Notes under the pieces: generated by a model
What the model saw: only the letters and a program-made list of their open reading frames with translations
Database searches by the model: none
What the model was told of the DNA's origin: nothing
Assembly: GCA_903899015.1 (NCBI GenBank)
Contig: CAIUHP010000118.1
Span: 1-64,000, forward strand
From: an uncultured Armatimonadota bacterium
Lineage (GTDB): Bacteria; Armatimonadota; Fimbriimonadia; Fimbriimonadales; Fimbriimonadaceae
Reading direction: 5' to 3'
DNA length: 64,000 nucleotides
Shown here: positions 17,127 through 26,678 of the stretch, one piece after another
Layout: each line of letters opens with the position of its first letter
Position numbering within the stretch: position 1 is the first letter of the stretch
Program-made: the position numbers and the translations under genes

Positions 17127-18072
17127 CAGTTTCTGATTGCTTGGAAAGTTTGACCCGGAAGTATGCGATTGTTTCTTGAAGTCCTTCTTCCAATGAGATT
17201 TTGGGTTCCCACCCTAAAATTGTTCTGGCTCGAGTCGTGTCCGGACGGCGTTGTTTAGGATCATCGACTACCGCAGGTAGGTGAATAATTTCACTTCTCG
17301 AATTCGTAGCCTTAACGACCGCATTCGCAAACTCGAGGATGGTTCTTTCCTCCTGAGTGCCTAAGTTCACGGGCTCCGAATAGTCTGACAACGCGAGACG
17401 ATACACTCCATCGATGAGGTCACTGTAATACCCAAACGATCGCGTTTGAGACCCGTCGCCATAAATCGTGAGTGGTTCGCCCATGAGTGCTTGCTTCACA
17501 AAATTTGGAACCACTCGCCCGTCATTCAATCTCATGCGGGGGCCGAAAGTGTTAAAGAAGCGCGCAATGCATGTGTTGAGGCCGTGCGCATTGCGGTAGG
17601 CCATCGTAAGGGCTTCACCATATCGTTTGGCCTCATCGTATACAGCACGCGGTCCAATAGGATTGACATTTCCCCAATACGTTTCTGGTTGGGGGCTCAC
17701 CAAAGGATCACCATAGACTTCGCTCGTCGAAGCCATCATGAATTTTGATTCCTTGGCCTTTGCTAGTCCGAGCGCATGTAACGTCCCTACTCCGCCCGCT
17801 TTCATTACCTTTATGGGATAATTTCGGAAATCTTCTGGACTAGCGGGGCTTGCAAAATTAAAAACGTAATCAACTCGTCCTGCGACTTGGATGGGCTCGG
17901 AGATATCCCACTCCATGAACTCCAGTCGCGACTCATGCTTCAGGTGAGCAAGGTTGTCCAGCGAACCCGTAATTAGGTTGTCGATGACAACAACATCATG
18001 ACCTTCTGCCAACAACCGATCCACTAGATGTGAGCCTAGGAATCCAGCCCCACCTGTCACTACAGAACGCAT
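17119..18072 (-). CDS. UDP-glucuronate decarboxylase (UXS-type extended SDR)
   Basis: A 317-residue extended short-chain dehydrogenase. The NAD-binding motif GGAGFLG spans residues 7-13. The catalytic residues are Tyr145 and Lys149 (YDEAK), with STS near 115-117. The context [16 protein letters not shown] and [10 protein letters not shown] is characteristic of UDP-xylose synthase rather than UDP-galactose epimerase. The predicted product is UDP-xylose for surface polysaccharide. It is first in the UXS-nth-glnE-plsY overlapped unit. RmlB/GalE-like sugar-nucleotide enzymes remain a less likely alternative. Confidence 0.85.
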   Translation of the reverse strand: MRSVVTGGAGFLGSHLVDRLLAEGHDVVVIDNLITGSLDNLAHLKHESRLEFMEWDISEPIQVAGRVDYVFNFASPASPEDFRNYPIKVMKAGGVGTLHALGLAKAKESKFMMASTSEVYGDPLVSPQPETYWGNVNPIGPRAVYDEAKRYGEALTMAYRNAHGLNTCIARFFNTFGPRMRLNDGRVVPNFVKQALMGEPLTIYGDGSQTRSFGYYSDLIDGVYRLALSDYSEPVNLGTQEERTILEFANAVVKATNSRSEIIHLPAVVDDPKQRRPDTTRARTILGWEPKISLEEGLQETIAYFRVKLSKQSETDA

Positions 18073-18364
18073 ATCTCAGCATAGCGAACCAAGTAACTCA
18101 TGGTCTACAGAAACCCGAAAAATTGCTAGGTGGATGACACCGAATCCCGGTAGACTTGCCACTTAAGCGTCACTGCCTTTGGAGCATGGGTAGGAACCGC
18201 GCGACGGTAAATTAAAAAGCACTCTTCTCAAATGTCGAATGCCACAATTGCAGACATCAGGGTATGCAATCCGTTTCACAAAAATCCACTCGGTTAATGG
18301 GGCTTTCAGCACCAAATGCGAACAGTTAGACGTTGAAAAGAGTCGTAATCACCAGGTTTAAAAT
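18073..18364. other. Divergent intergenic region, 292 bases
   Basis: This region separates the divergent UXS and S53-peptidase genes and presumably holds both promoters. I see no ORF, convincing hairpin or clear -35/-10 pair in it. Confidence 0.5.
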
Positions 18365-21300
18365 ATGAGTATTCGTCGCATTCTTGGCCTAACGGGCCTC
18401 CTTGCGTTAACAAGCGTTAGCTTTGGACAGACGCAAACGCGCTTTCTTCAATTGGCCAAAGACCCGCCAAAAGAGATGCTTTTGGCGACTCCTCGCGGAC
18501 TCAAGCCGGCAACTGACATTCTTCACCTCTCAATCAGTCTCAAACCGAGAGATGTCAATGCGTTCGAGTCTTTTGCCGATTCAGTTTCTGATCCGAAGAG
18601 TCCTAACTATCGCAAGTTCATATCCCCCGAAGAAGTGGGAGCAAGGTTCGGACTAACCGACACGGAAGTCAGTCAGGTTACAAACTACTTGGCATCAAAT
18701 GGGATGCAAGTCAAGTTAGTTGCCAAGAATCACCTTTCGATTCTGTTTGACGCCACTGTTGCTCAGGCTCAGAATGCATTCCATACGAACTTCCATCAGT
18801 TTTCTGTCTTCGGTTCCAAACCGGGAACACTTGAAACGAAATACTCATTCACGTCCCGACCTGAGTTACCTTCGCAGTTCGCTCTGAAAGTCGATAACAT
18901 CGGCGGACTAGAGAACTTCAACCACAAACTCGCAAGAACGCCGCTTACACCTACTCAATTGCGAGGTGTCTATAAGGTCGCTTCAATTTATGCCAGTGGC
19001 AATAAGGGACAAAATCGAACGATTGCGATCTCGAATTTTGATGGATTCCGAGTCGAAAACGTCGCTACTCTTTGTACTCAATATGGCCTTCCAACCCCCG
19101 CCGCTGGAGCGGGAACAAATGTGACAGTAAAGCCGGTAAGTGGAGGCTCAGGAGCGGGCACCCAAAGTGGCGAAGGTGACCTCGACATCCAAACTGCCCT
19201 TTCAATTGCACCTCTATGCAATCTCATCGTATACGATGGCGGCAATGACGACATGATTGGCGTTTTAACGCTAGAAGCAAACGACAATATCGCTGATATC
19301 ATTTCTGAGAGCTATGGCTGGAGGTTAGACTCGCAGACTTCAACTGCGGCCCACAATCTGCACCTCGCGATGACGGCTCAGGGAATAACCTACATGTCGG
19401 CTTCGGGCGACACTGGAACCTCCTTCCAAGGCTACGTTTATCCAGGCAACGATCCAGAAGTCTTGTCTGTTGGCGGCACGTCGGTTGTCGTTGACGCCAA
19501 CAACAACCGAGTCACAGAGGTTGGTTGGAACTCAAACGGCGGAGCCGGAGGCGGTGGCTGGAGCCCGACGAATGAAGCTTTCAATAAGCACCCCGCCTAC
19601 CAAGTAGGCAAAGGCGTTCCGTCCGCGACAAAAGTTCCTTACCGCTTGATTCCCGACCTAGCCCTTGATGCCGATCCTGATACGGGTTACGTGATTTTCG
19701 ATAGCGGCATGCCTTATCAGTTTGGAGGCACGAGCGGAGCTTCTCCGACATTTGCGGGTGCTCTGGCGGCTGCCGAGCAATATCTCATCTCAAATGGTTT
19801 TCTCAACGCAGACTCGAAAGGCCACTACCGACTCGGTAGGATCCAGGATCTGATCTATTCTTGGAACGGTGATCCAAGTGTCTTCTATGACGTAACCTCT
19901 GGCACGAACGGGACACTTCCTGATCAAACGACATCGAATGCTGGAATTGGTTGGGATACTGATACCGGTTGGGGAGCCATGAATTTCGCTGGCTTCATTG
20001 CCAAACTTTCGAGCGGTGCTGGCATCAAATCGCTCGTCATATCACCTTCAACGGTAGAAGGCGGTTCAACTGCCGTTATCACAGGAACCATCACTTTAGC
20101 CTCGGCTGCAGGATTTTCCGGCACCACGGTCACGCTATCCTCGTCTTCATCTTCGGTAACTGTTCCAGCATCTGTTGTTCTAGCTTCGGGCAAGACGGTG
20201 GCAACATTTAAAGTCACGACGAAGACGGTGGGCCAACTTCTCAATGCCACGATCACCGCTACTTCTGGTGGTGAGAGCGTCTCCGCCGCCCTCACCGTTA
20301 CCCCACCCGTTCCTACTGCAGTCACGATTGCTCCTGCAACAGCAATCGGTGGCAGCACGACGAAGGTTACAGGAACGGTCAAGCTAGATAAAGTTGCCCC
20401 AGCAGGTGGCGTTTCAGTCACGCTCCTCTCAGATGCACCTCTCGCTGGCTCAGTCCCAGAGACCGTCACGGTTGCTGCCGGTGCATCAACCGCTACCTTC
20501 ACCGTCTCCACTCATGGAGTCTCGGCGAGTACTGCGGTTCACATTTCAGCTAACACGGGAGGAGCTCCGAAGTCGGGCACCCTAACTGTGACTCCTGCGG
20601 TTTTGGCTTCCATGACAGCTGACGCAACATCCGGCCATTCTGGCGATACCGTTACGGGACACATCACACTGACCGGACAGGCAGGCGGAACAGGCGCGAT
20701 GGTTTCGATTTCAGTTTCGAGTAGCCAGTACGCGACCGTTACTCCAGCCATCGTGATTGTCCCAGTCGGAACAAGCACAGGAACTTTTAGCGTGCTGCTG
20801 AAGAATATTGATGCCGCGAAGAGTCTCGTTGTGACCGCGAAACTTGGCACCGTAAGCAAGACCGCGACGATCAAACTGTTGCCGCCAGGTGTGGCGACCG
20901 TTACATCGAGCATTTCGACAGGGCTCGGTGGAGTTGATAAATCCACTATTACGGTAACCCTAAACGGTCCAGCCGGCGCTGCTGGAGCTAAGGTTGCCCT
21001 CTTGGTGAGTCCCGCAGCCGCCGCGAAGTTCGTGGCTACAAGCGTTACCATTCCATCTGGAAGCAAATCGGGCACTGCCGTGTTAACGTTGAATCCGGTC
21101 GCCGCTGACACGACAGTGACCGTCACCGCAACCTATAACGGTAGCGCGAAAGCCACCTTAGTCGATAAAGCTGCAGTCTTAACGAACTTTACGCTCAACG
21201 CGCAAAGTGTAAAAGGTGGCCTTTCGACCGTCATCGGAACAGTGACTCTCAGTGGCCCAGCCGGTCCAGGAGCGCGGACAATAACACTCACAAGCTCAAA

Positions 21301-21463
21301 CAAGACATTTGTGACGGTTCCCGCAACCGTAGCAGTTGTGGCAAACAAAACGGTCGCGACATTTGTTGTCGGCACGAAGAAAGTCACGGCCAGCACCGAC
21401 GTCACCCTAACCGCCAAGCTAGGCACGGTCAGCCTCACTTCTGGACTAACCGTCACGCCTTAG
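18365..21463 (+). CDS. Secreted S53 (sedolisin/kumamolisin-type) peptidase with five Ig-like repeats
   Basis: A 1032-residue exported protease. The signal peptide is about residues 1-21, followed by a pro-kumamolisin activation domain (about 25-185) and an S53 catalytic domain (about 195-545). Glu270 and Asp274 lie in GEGDLDIQ, the oxyanion Asp349 in SGDTG, and the nucleophile Ser457 in GGTSGASP. The Ca-site text YDVTSGTNG and GWDTDTGWG is present. About 480 residues follow, made of five Ig-like repeats of about 95 residues, each opening like SPSTVEGGST..GTITL. Acid-active serine-carboxyl peptidase activity is known for the family. No C-terminal anchor or sorting signal is seen. Confidence 0.92.
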   Translation: MSIRRILGLTGLLALTSVSFGQTQTRFLQLAKDPPKEMLLATPRGLKPATDILHLSISLKPRDVNAFESFADSVSDPKSPNYRKFISPEEVGARFGLTDTEVSQVTNYLASNGMQVKLVAKNHLSILFDATVAQAQNAFHTNFHQFSVFGSKPGTLETKYSFTSRPELPSQFALKVDNIGGLENFNHKLARTPLTPTQLRGVYKVASIYASGNKGQNRTIAISNFDGFRVENVATLCTQYGLPTPAAGAGTNVTVKPVSGGSGAGTQSGEGDLDIQTALSIAPLCNLIVYDGGNDDMIGVLTLEANDNIADIISESYGWRLDSQTSTAAHNLHLAMTAQGITYMSASGDTGTSFQGYVYPGNDPEVLSVGGTSVVVDANNNRVTEVGWNSNGGAGGGGWSPTNEAFNKHPAYQVGKGVPSATKVPYRLIPDLALDADPDTGYVIFDSGMPYQFGGTSGASPTFAGALAAAEQYLISNGFLNADSKGHYRLGRIQDLIYSWNGDPSVFYDVTSGTNGTLPDQTTSNAGIGWDTDTGWGAMNFAGFIAKLSSGAGIKSLVISPSTVEGGSTAVITGTITLASAAGFSGTTVTLSSSSSSVTVPASVVLASGKTVATFKVTTKTVGQLLNATITATSGGESVSAALTVTPPVPTAVTIAPATAIGGSTTKVTGTVKLDKVAPAGGVSVTLLSDAPLAGSVPETVTVAAGASTATFTVSTHGVSASTAVHISANTGGAPKSGTLTVTPAVLASMTADATSGHSGDTVTGHITLTGQAGGTGAMVSISVSSSQYATVTPAIVIVPVGTSTGTFSVLLKNIDAAKSLVVTAKLGTVSKTATIKLLPPGVATVTSSISTGLGGVDKSTITVTLNGPAGAAGAKVALLVSPAAAAKFVATSVTIPSGSKSGTAVLTLNPVAADTTVTVTATYNGSAKATLVDKAAVLTNFTLNAQSVKGGLSTVIGTVTLSGPAGPGARTITLTSSNKTFVTVPATVAVVANKTVATFVVGTKKVTASTDVTLTAKLGTVSLTSGLTVTP

Positions 21464-21480
21464 GTGAGCGAACCCCAAGC

Positions 21481-21516
21481 AACAAAGCTCCCGCGATTTT
21501 CGCGGGAGCTTTGTTG
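21481..21516. terminator. Bidirectional terminator between the S53 peptidase and glmS
   Basis: ACAAAGCTCCCGCGA, a 3-base loop, then TCGCGGGAGCTTTGT. The T-rich arms on both strands serve the two converging genes. Confidence 0.85.
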
Positions 21517-21530
21517 TGGATCCAAGCTAA

Positions 21531-23360
21531 CTACTCGACCGTGACCGACTTGGCTAGGTTTCTAGGTTGGTCGATTTCGCAACCTTTGAGTCGAGCCACA
21601 TGGTAAGCGAATAATTGCATCGGAATGATCGTCAAGAGGGCATTCAAGAAATCCATCTTGGAATGAGGAATTCGAATAACTTCATCCGCTGCTCGTTCGG
21701 TAACAGCATCGTCTTCGGTAACGATCGCGATGACCGTTCCCCCTCTTGCCTGGACTTCCTTCATGTTGCTGACGACTTTGTCGCGAGTTTCGCTATCGGT
21801 TGAACCGAAAATGGCTACGACACCCGGCTGAACCAGGGCAAGAGGTCCATGCTTCATTTCTCCTGCGGGAGACTCTTGGGTCGGAATGTAGGCGATTTCT
21901 TTGAGCTTTAGGGCCCCTTCGAGTGCGACGCTGGCATCAGCTCCTCGACCTAAGAAAAAGCACAGAGGCATCGACTTGTACTTGTCCGCAAGCTTGATCA
22001 TCTGTTCCTCAAGCTTCAAACAAACTTCTGCCTTCTCACTCAAAGCAACCAACTCCGCAACGGCATCTGAAACGCGCACACCGGGCATCTCTTGAACCTG
22101 AGCGATGTACATCGCTAGGAGAGTGAGAACCGTTACCTGAGCTGTGTAAGCCTTCGTACTTGCAACGCTAATCTCGGGACCTGCCTGCGTGAAGATGGTT
22201 CGATCGCATTCTCGGGCGATACTCGATCCGATGACGTTAACGACGCCTAAGGTTCGGATGCGACGAGATTTACAAAGTCGAAGTGCCGCAAGGGTGTCGG
22301 CCGTTTCACCCGATTGACTAACGAAGATCGCTAACGACTTAGGCGAAAGCACCGGGTCACCATAGCGAAATTCGCTTGAGAAGTAAACGTCAGTTGGCAA
22401 CCGAAGTAGTTTCTCAAACAGATGCTTGCCCATCAACCCGGCATGGTAAGCGGTTCCGCAGGCAATGATATTGACTCGGTCAATCTCGGTCCAAACGTGC
22501 TCTGAGAAGACCTGCTCCAACCGGACGCGATTCTTTTCATCGATTCTTCCAGCCAATGCTTGTCTCAAGACTTGGGGCTGCTCGTGAATTTCCTTGAGCA
22601 TGAAGTGCTCATAGCCACCTCGCTCTGCTGCCGCGATGTCCCAATCAATATGGATCGGTTCAAGGGGTAGTTCACGCCCATCAAGGTCTGTGATGTGCAC
22701 AGATTGCCGTGTCAGGGTTGCGATGGTGTCCTCTTCGAGGATCACGACTTCGCGCGTGTAAGGAAGTAACGCAGGAATATCACTGGCAAGCATATTCTCG
22801 TCGATTCCGATACCGAGAATGAGAGGACTCGCGTTTCGTGCGGCAACAATCTTGTCTGGTTCTAGTTTTGAGACGACAACCATGGCGTAGGCGCCACGAA
22901 GGCGTTGAACACCTTTCCGTACTGCTTCCTCAAGCGGCGTGCCTTCGGTGTATTCCTCGCCGATCACATGTGCGGCAACCTCGGTATCAGTCTGAGATTT
23001 GAAGGTGTGTCCCTTTGCCAAAAGTTCTTCGCGAAGGTCGAGATAGTTTTCGATAATGCCGTTATGAATAACCGCGATTCGCTCCAACCTGTCGAAGTGA
23101 GGGTGTGCGTTTTCATTGGTGGGTCCACCATGAGTCGCCCAGCGCGAGTGCGCGATGGCAATTCGCGAATCGCGAGGAGCCTCGTCTAGAAGTTTCTGTA
23201 ATTCAGTGAGCTTTCCGGCTCGCTTAACAATCTCAATTCGGTCGTTTTGAGGATAAGCGATTCCTGCGCTGTCATACCCTCGGTACTCCAACCTCTTTAG
23301 CTGATCGTATACAACTTCTACACCGTTGCGGGGTCCAATATATCCTGCGATGCCACACAT
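21531..23360 (-). CDS. glmS: Glutamine--fructose-6-phosphate aminotransferase (isomerizing)
   Basis: A 609-residue GlmS that makes glucosamine-6-phosphate, the entry to peptidoglycan and LPS amino sugars. The class II glutaminase domain begins MCGIAGYIG with nucleophile Cys2 after Met removal. Two SIS isomerase domains follow (ACGTAYHAG, SQSGETADT, then LGRGADASVALEGALKLKE). The C-terminus is KSVTVE, the family's strictly conserved end. The length is exactly that of the family. The short upstream region has no room for a glmS ribozyme. Confidence 0.98.
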   Translation of the reverse strand: MCGIAGYIGPRNGVEVVYDQLKRLEYRGYDSAGIAYPQNDRIEIVKRAGKLTELQKLLDEAPRDSRIAIAHSRWATHGGPTNENAHPHFDRLERIAVIHNGIIENYLDLREELLAKGHTFKSQTDTEVAAHVIGEEYTEGTPLEEAVRKGVQRLRGAYAMVVVSKLEPDKIVAARNASPLILGIGIDENMLASDIPALLPYTREVVILEEDTIATLTRQSVHITDLDGRELPLEPIHIDWDIAAAERGGYEHFMLKEIHEQPQVLRQALAGRIDEKNRVRLEQVFSEHVWTEIDRVNIIACGTAYHAGLMGKHLFEKLLRLPTDVYFSSEFRYGDPVLSPKSLAIFVSQSGETADTLAALRLCKSRRIRTLGVVNVIGSSIARECDRTIFTQAGPEISVASTKAYTAQVTVLTLLAMYIAQVQEMPGVRVSDAVAELVALSEKAEVCLKLEEQMIKLADKYKSMPLCFFLGRGADASVALEGALKLKEIAYIPTQESPAGEMKHGPLALVQPGVVAIFGSTDSETRDKVVSNMKEVQARGGTVIAIVTEDDAVTERAADEVIRIPHSKMDFLNALLTIIPMQLFAYHVARLKGCEIDQPRNLAKSVTVE

Positions 23361-23516
23361 GAGGGGATACTACCTTGCATGCGAGCAACGTTTTGAGGGT
23401 TGTCGACGTCCTCTCTTAGGACCAGTCAAAAGGTCCCGGTTTACCACGTAGCAACTTGGAACCCAAACAAATTACAGATCGCCTTGTGGCGCTTCCGTTT
23501 GAAAAGAGAAATTGTG

Positions 23517-24449
23517 ATGTCTGAATCAAATAGGTTGGATCAAACATCAGTCAAACGGTCGATTCCGATCAGCGTCATCAAACTACTTCGGCCGAAGCAG
23601 TGGGCCAAGAACCTACTCGTATTTGCGGCGCTTATATTCACCGCCGGTTACCACTCTGCCGACAAAGTCATCTTGGCGATAGCTGGTTTCGCAGTCATGT
23701 GCATGGCAGGTTCCGGAACCTACGTTTTCAACGATCTGATTGACGTTGAGAAAGATCGTAAGCATCCTAAAAAGAAGTTTCGGCCTATTGCTTCGGGCGC
23801 GGTTCCGAAATCGGTAGCAACGGTCGTTGGAGTCGCTGCTTTAGCCGTCGCGATTATTGGCTCTTACAGTCTTAATAAATACTGTTTTGCCATCATCGCC
23901 ACTTACTTGGTTCTCCAGGTGTTGTACAACTGGCGTCTGAAACATATCCCGGTTGCCGACGTCTACTGTATCGCGGTTGGCTTTGTTCTGCGAGCCGCTT
24001 TAGGTGCGGCGGTTTTGAAAGCTGGAATATCGGGATGGCTCCTGTTTTGCACAGGATCGCTCGCGCTCATGCTTGGATTTGCGAAGCGAAGGAATGAATT
24101 TATCCTCCAAGGAGATGATAGGACGAGCAGTCGAGCAAGTTTGGCCGGTTATTCTCAACTCGCCTTAGACGGATTTGTTTTAATTACGGCTTGTGCGGCC
24201 AGCCTCTGTTACGGAATCTACTCGCTTGATAGTGCGACCGCTCATAAGTACCCTGCGCTAATCCTTACTGCGCCATTTGTTTTTTATGGAATTTCCAGGT
24301 ACGTCTTACTTGTTTTCTCAGTTAACGAGGGCGGCGAACCTGCCGACGTTTTATTCGGAGACGTACAAATAATCGTATGCGTGTTGTCGTTTGTGGCGTG
24401 TGCCGCGTTTGCAATGAGTGGTCTCCGTGTTCCACTTTTGGAGCGCTAG
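23517..24449 (+). CDS. UbiA-family phosphoribosyltransferase, decaprenyl-phosphate phosphoribose (DPPR) synthase-like
   Basis: A 310-residue polytopic membrane protein; the ATG at 23517 is chosen over an upstream in-frame start with no family support. It carries LLRPKQWAKN and the Asp-rich motif NDLIDVEKD (72-80) followed by HPKKKFRPIASG. That wording is typical of DPPR synthase (Rv3806c), which adds 5-phosphoribose-1-diphosphate to a polyprenyl phosphate, rather than of quinone-pathway UbiA. The next two genes encode the matching DprE2- and DprE1-like enzymes, which strongly supports this. A Rv3807c-like phosphatase is not seen. Confidence 0.85.
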   Translation: MSESNRLDQTSVKRSIPISVIKLLRPKQWAKNLLVFAALIFTAGYHSADKVILAIAGFAVMCMAGSGTYVFNDLIDVEKDRKHPKKKFRPIASGAVPKSVATVVGVAALAVAIIGSYSLNKYCFAIIATYLVLQVLYNWRLKHIPVADVYCIAVGFVLRAALGAAVLKAGISGWLLFCTGSLALMLGFAKRRNEFILQGDDRTSSRASLAGYSQLALDGFVLITACAASLCYGIYSLDSATAHKYPALILTAPFVFYGISRYVLLVFSVNEGGEPADVLFGDVQIIVCVLSFVACAAFAMSGLRVPLLER

Positions 24450-24461
24450 GAGACCGAGTCA

Positions 24462-25190
24462 GTGCCTAATTTTCGTCATGCAATCGTAGTAGGAGCCTCA
24501 TCCGGCATCGGAGCCGAGCTCGTTCGTCAACTTGCCCAACAAGGTTGTCGAGTTGCGGCAATCGCGCGTCGCGGGGATCGACTCAAGGGGCTCGCTGCTG
24601 AATTTCCAAGCCTAGTGATTCCGGTTGAACACGACGTTACGGATTACGCCAGAGTCCCCGAGGTTTTTCAGAAGGCAACGGGAGACTTGGGTGGCCTGGA
24701 CTTGATTATTTACGCGGCTGGTGCAATGCCGACCGTTGGTGGGACTGAATATGACTTCAACAAGGACAAAGTCATGATTGACGTAAATGTCCTCGGAGCA
24801 ATTGCCTGGCTTGATCAAGCCGCGGTTCGATTCCAGAACACCAAATCCGGTTCGATTGTCGCTATTGGCAGTGTCGCAGGAGATCGTGGCCGAGTCGGTC
24901 AACCGGTTTATAACGCCTCGAAAGCTGCCCTAACAACCTATGTTGAAGCCCTGAGGAATCGTCTCAGTCGATTCGGCGTAAAAGTAGTTACGATCAAGCC
25001 CGGTCCAACTGAAACAGAAATGACGGCTCACCTTCACATGAAAGGAATGATGAAGGCGGAAGATGTGGCCCGTTTTATCCTTCGCAAATCGGATAAGACC
25101 GGCGAGTTTTACGTTAAATTCACTCATAGGCTCGCGTTCTTTGTTATTCGACACTTCCCTAGTTGGCTCTTCCGCAAGCTCAGCGTATGA
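24462..25190 (+). CDS. SDR oxidoreductase, DprE2-like (decaprenylphosphoryl-2-keto-ribose reductase)
   Basis: A 242-residue short-chain dehydrogenase starting at GTG. The cofactor motif GASSGIG is at residues 11-17. Catalytic Ser137, Tyr150 and Lys154 (YNASK) are intact. A hydrophobic C-terminal stretch (HRLAFFVIRHFPSWLF) could attach it to the membrane, which suits a lipid-linked substrate. It lies 12 bases after the UbiA gene and overlaps the DprE1-like gene by ATGA. In the inferred pathway it reduces the 2-keto intermediate to polyprenylphosphoryl-D-arabinose. The sequence alone would only support a generic SDR; the context makes the specific call. Confidence 0.8.
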   Translation: MPNFRHAIVVGASSGIGAELVRQLAQQGCRVAAIARRGDRLKGLAAEFPSLVIPVEHDVTDYARVPEVFQKATGDLGGLDLIIYAAGAMPTVGGTEYDFNKDKVMIDVNVLGAIAWLDQAAVRFQNTKSGSIVAIGSVAGDRGRVGQPVYNASKAALTTYVEALRNRLSRFGVKVVTIKPGPTETEMTAHLHMKGMMKAEDVARFILRKSDKTGEFYVKFTHRLAFFVIRHFPSWLFRKLSV

Positions 25191-26623
25191 AGACCGGACC
25201 CACTGAAATGCAGCCGACCCTTCTCCTTCCGCCAGAAAGAATTCACAAGCTAACGGGCTATGGAATGCGTACTCATGCGGACGGCTATCTTTTCCGGCCA
25301 ACTTCCGTTGACGAAATTCGTCGGGTGCTCGACATTGCCCGCAAGAGTGGCCGTAAAGTTGTCTTGCGAGGTGCCGGACGAAGCTACGGAGATGGCAACA
25401 TCGGCGCAGAGTGTGTGATTATCGACACCACCCGAATGAACCGAGTGCTTTCGTGGGATGCTGGAACCGGGATCATCGATTGTGAAGGTGGCGTCACCAT
25501 TGAAGGTCTTTGGCGGACGACAATGGAGGACGGATATTGGCCTCCCGTGGTCAGTGGCACCATGTACCCGACCTTGGCCGGTGCACTTGGGATGAATATC
25601 CACGGGAAGAACTCTTTCAAAGTCGGAACCATCGGAGATCAGGTGATCGAGCTTGATGTCTTATTCACCACTGGCGAACTCAGGACTCTCACTCCTGCCG
25701 ATGATCTCTTTTTTGCCGTTATCAGCGGAGCAGGACTGCTCGGAATCATCACCCGCGCCAAGTTGAAAATGAAGCGTGTCCACAGCGGAAACGTTAAAGT
25801 GCTCGCGGTCTCATGTCACAACTGGGACGACCAATTTAAGGTGTTCAATCAGTTCGAGCACGATGCGGACTATCTTGTAAGTTGGATCGATTGCTTTGGT
25901 AGAGGAGCGTCGGCAGGCAGAGGTCAAATTCATGTCGCTTGGTATTTGAATGAAGCGGCGGAATTGCCATCTTCCCTGCGGCCCGACAATCAGGACCTGC
26001 CCGACAACATCTTAGGTTTCTTCCCGAAGTCTTCTATGTGGCAGATCTTGAGATACTTCAATAATCGCCTTGGAATGCGATTCATCAACTCTGCCAAACA
26101 CAACGCCTCGCTTCTGCTTGGGAACGGTAAGGAAGTCGAGCAGAGCCTTGTAGCCTTCTCATTCCTCCTTGACTACGTACCTAATTGGCGCAAAGCCTAT
26201 CTTCCTGGCGGATTCATCCAATATCAATCGTTTGTCCCCCGCGAGCACGCCAAGGAAGTGTTTTCACAGCAGATATCCCTCCAGCAGGAGGCAAAGCTTG
26301 AATCGTTTCTTGGGGTGTTGAAACTACACAAGCCGGATAACTTCTTGTTTAGCCACGCGACCAATGGCTACTCGCTCGCACAAGACTTCAAAGTGACGCC
26401 AAAGAATTGGTCCCGCATTGAAGCGTTGTGCCATAAAATGAACGATGTCGTTTTATCGGCCGGTGGTCGCTTTTATTTTGCCAAAGACAGCACTTTACGC
26501 CCTTCGGATGTTAAGGCTTATCTTGGCGAAGAGGCACTTTATAAGTTCAAACAGTTCCGATCGACATGCGATCCAGAAGGGTTGCTCACTACAGATTTGG
26601 CAAAACGCCTGGAGTTAATTTGA
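25187..26623 (+). CDS. dprE1: FAD-dependent decaprenylphosphoryl-ribose 2-oxidase-like protein
   Basis: A 478-residue VAO/PCMH-type flavoprotein; the ATG at 25187 overlaps the SDR stop. The FAD-binding part has GAGRSYGDGN (62-71) and IHGKN (138-142). The substrate half has PGGFIQYQSFVP and GGRFYFAKDS with Lys433 at the position of DprE1 Lys418, ending LAKRLEL as DprE1 does. By eye alignment the benzothiazinone-target Cys387 of the mycobacterial enzyme is Ala398 here. It oxidises the 2-OH of polyprenylphosphoryl ribose, working with the SDR. Third gene of a tight three-gene unit. Confidence 0.87.
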   Translation: MKTGPTEMQPTLLLPPERIHKLTGYGMRTHADGYLFRPTSVDEIRRVLDIARKSGRKVVLRGAGRSYGDGNIGAECVIIDTTRMNRVLSWDAGTGIIDCEGGVTIEGLWRTTMEDGYWPPVVSGTMYPTLAGALGMNIHGKNSFKVGTIGDQVIELDVLFTTGELRTLTPADDLFFAVISGAGLLGIITRAKLKMKRVHSGNVKVLAVSCHNWDDQFKVFNQFEHDADYLVSWIDCFGRGASAGRGQIHVAWYLNEAAELPSSLRPDNQDLPDNILGFFPKSSMWQILRYFNNRLGMRFINSAKHNASLLLGNGKEVEQSLVAFSFLLDYVPNWRKAYLPGGFIQYQSFVPREHAKEVFSQQISLQQEAKLESFLGVLKLHKPDNFLFSHATNGYSLAQDFKVTPKNWSRIEALCHKMNDVVLSAGGRFYFAKDSTLRPSDVKAYLGEEALYKFKQFRSTCDPEGLLTTDLAKRLELI

Positions 26624-26678
26624 CGTTTGAGTACAATGACGGAGATTTGACACCTTTATTTACGGTTCGGAGTCGACG

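Noticed and set aside
19924-21126. Two 195-codon minus-strand ORFs opposite the S53 peptidase
   Set aside because: They are antisense shadows of the Thr/Val/Ser-rich Ig repeats; no start signals and low-complexity text.
23361-23516. glmS ribozyme upstream of glmS
   Set aside because: The gap is short and I see no catalytic core; the next gene's leader occupies it.
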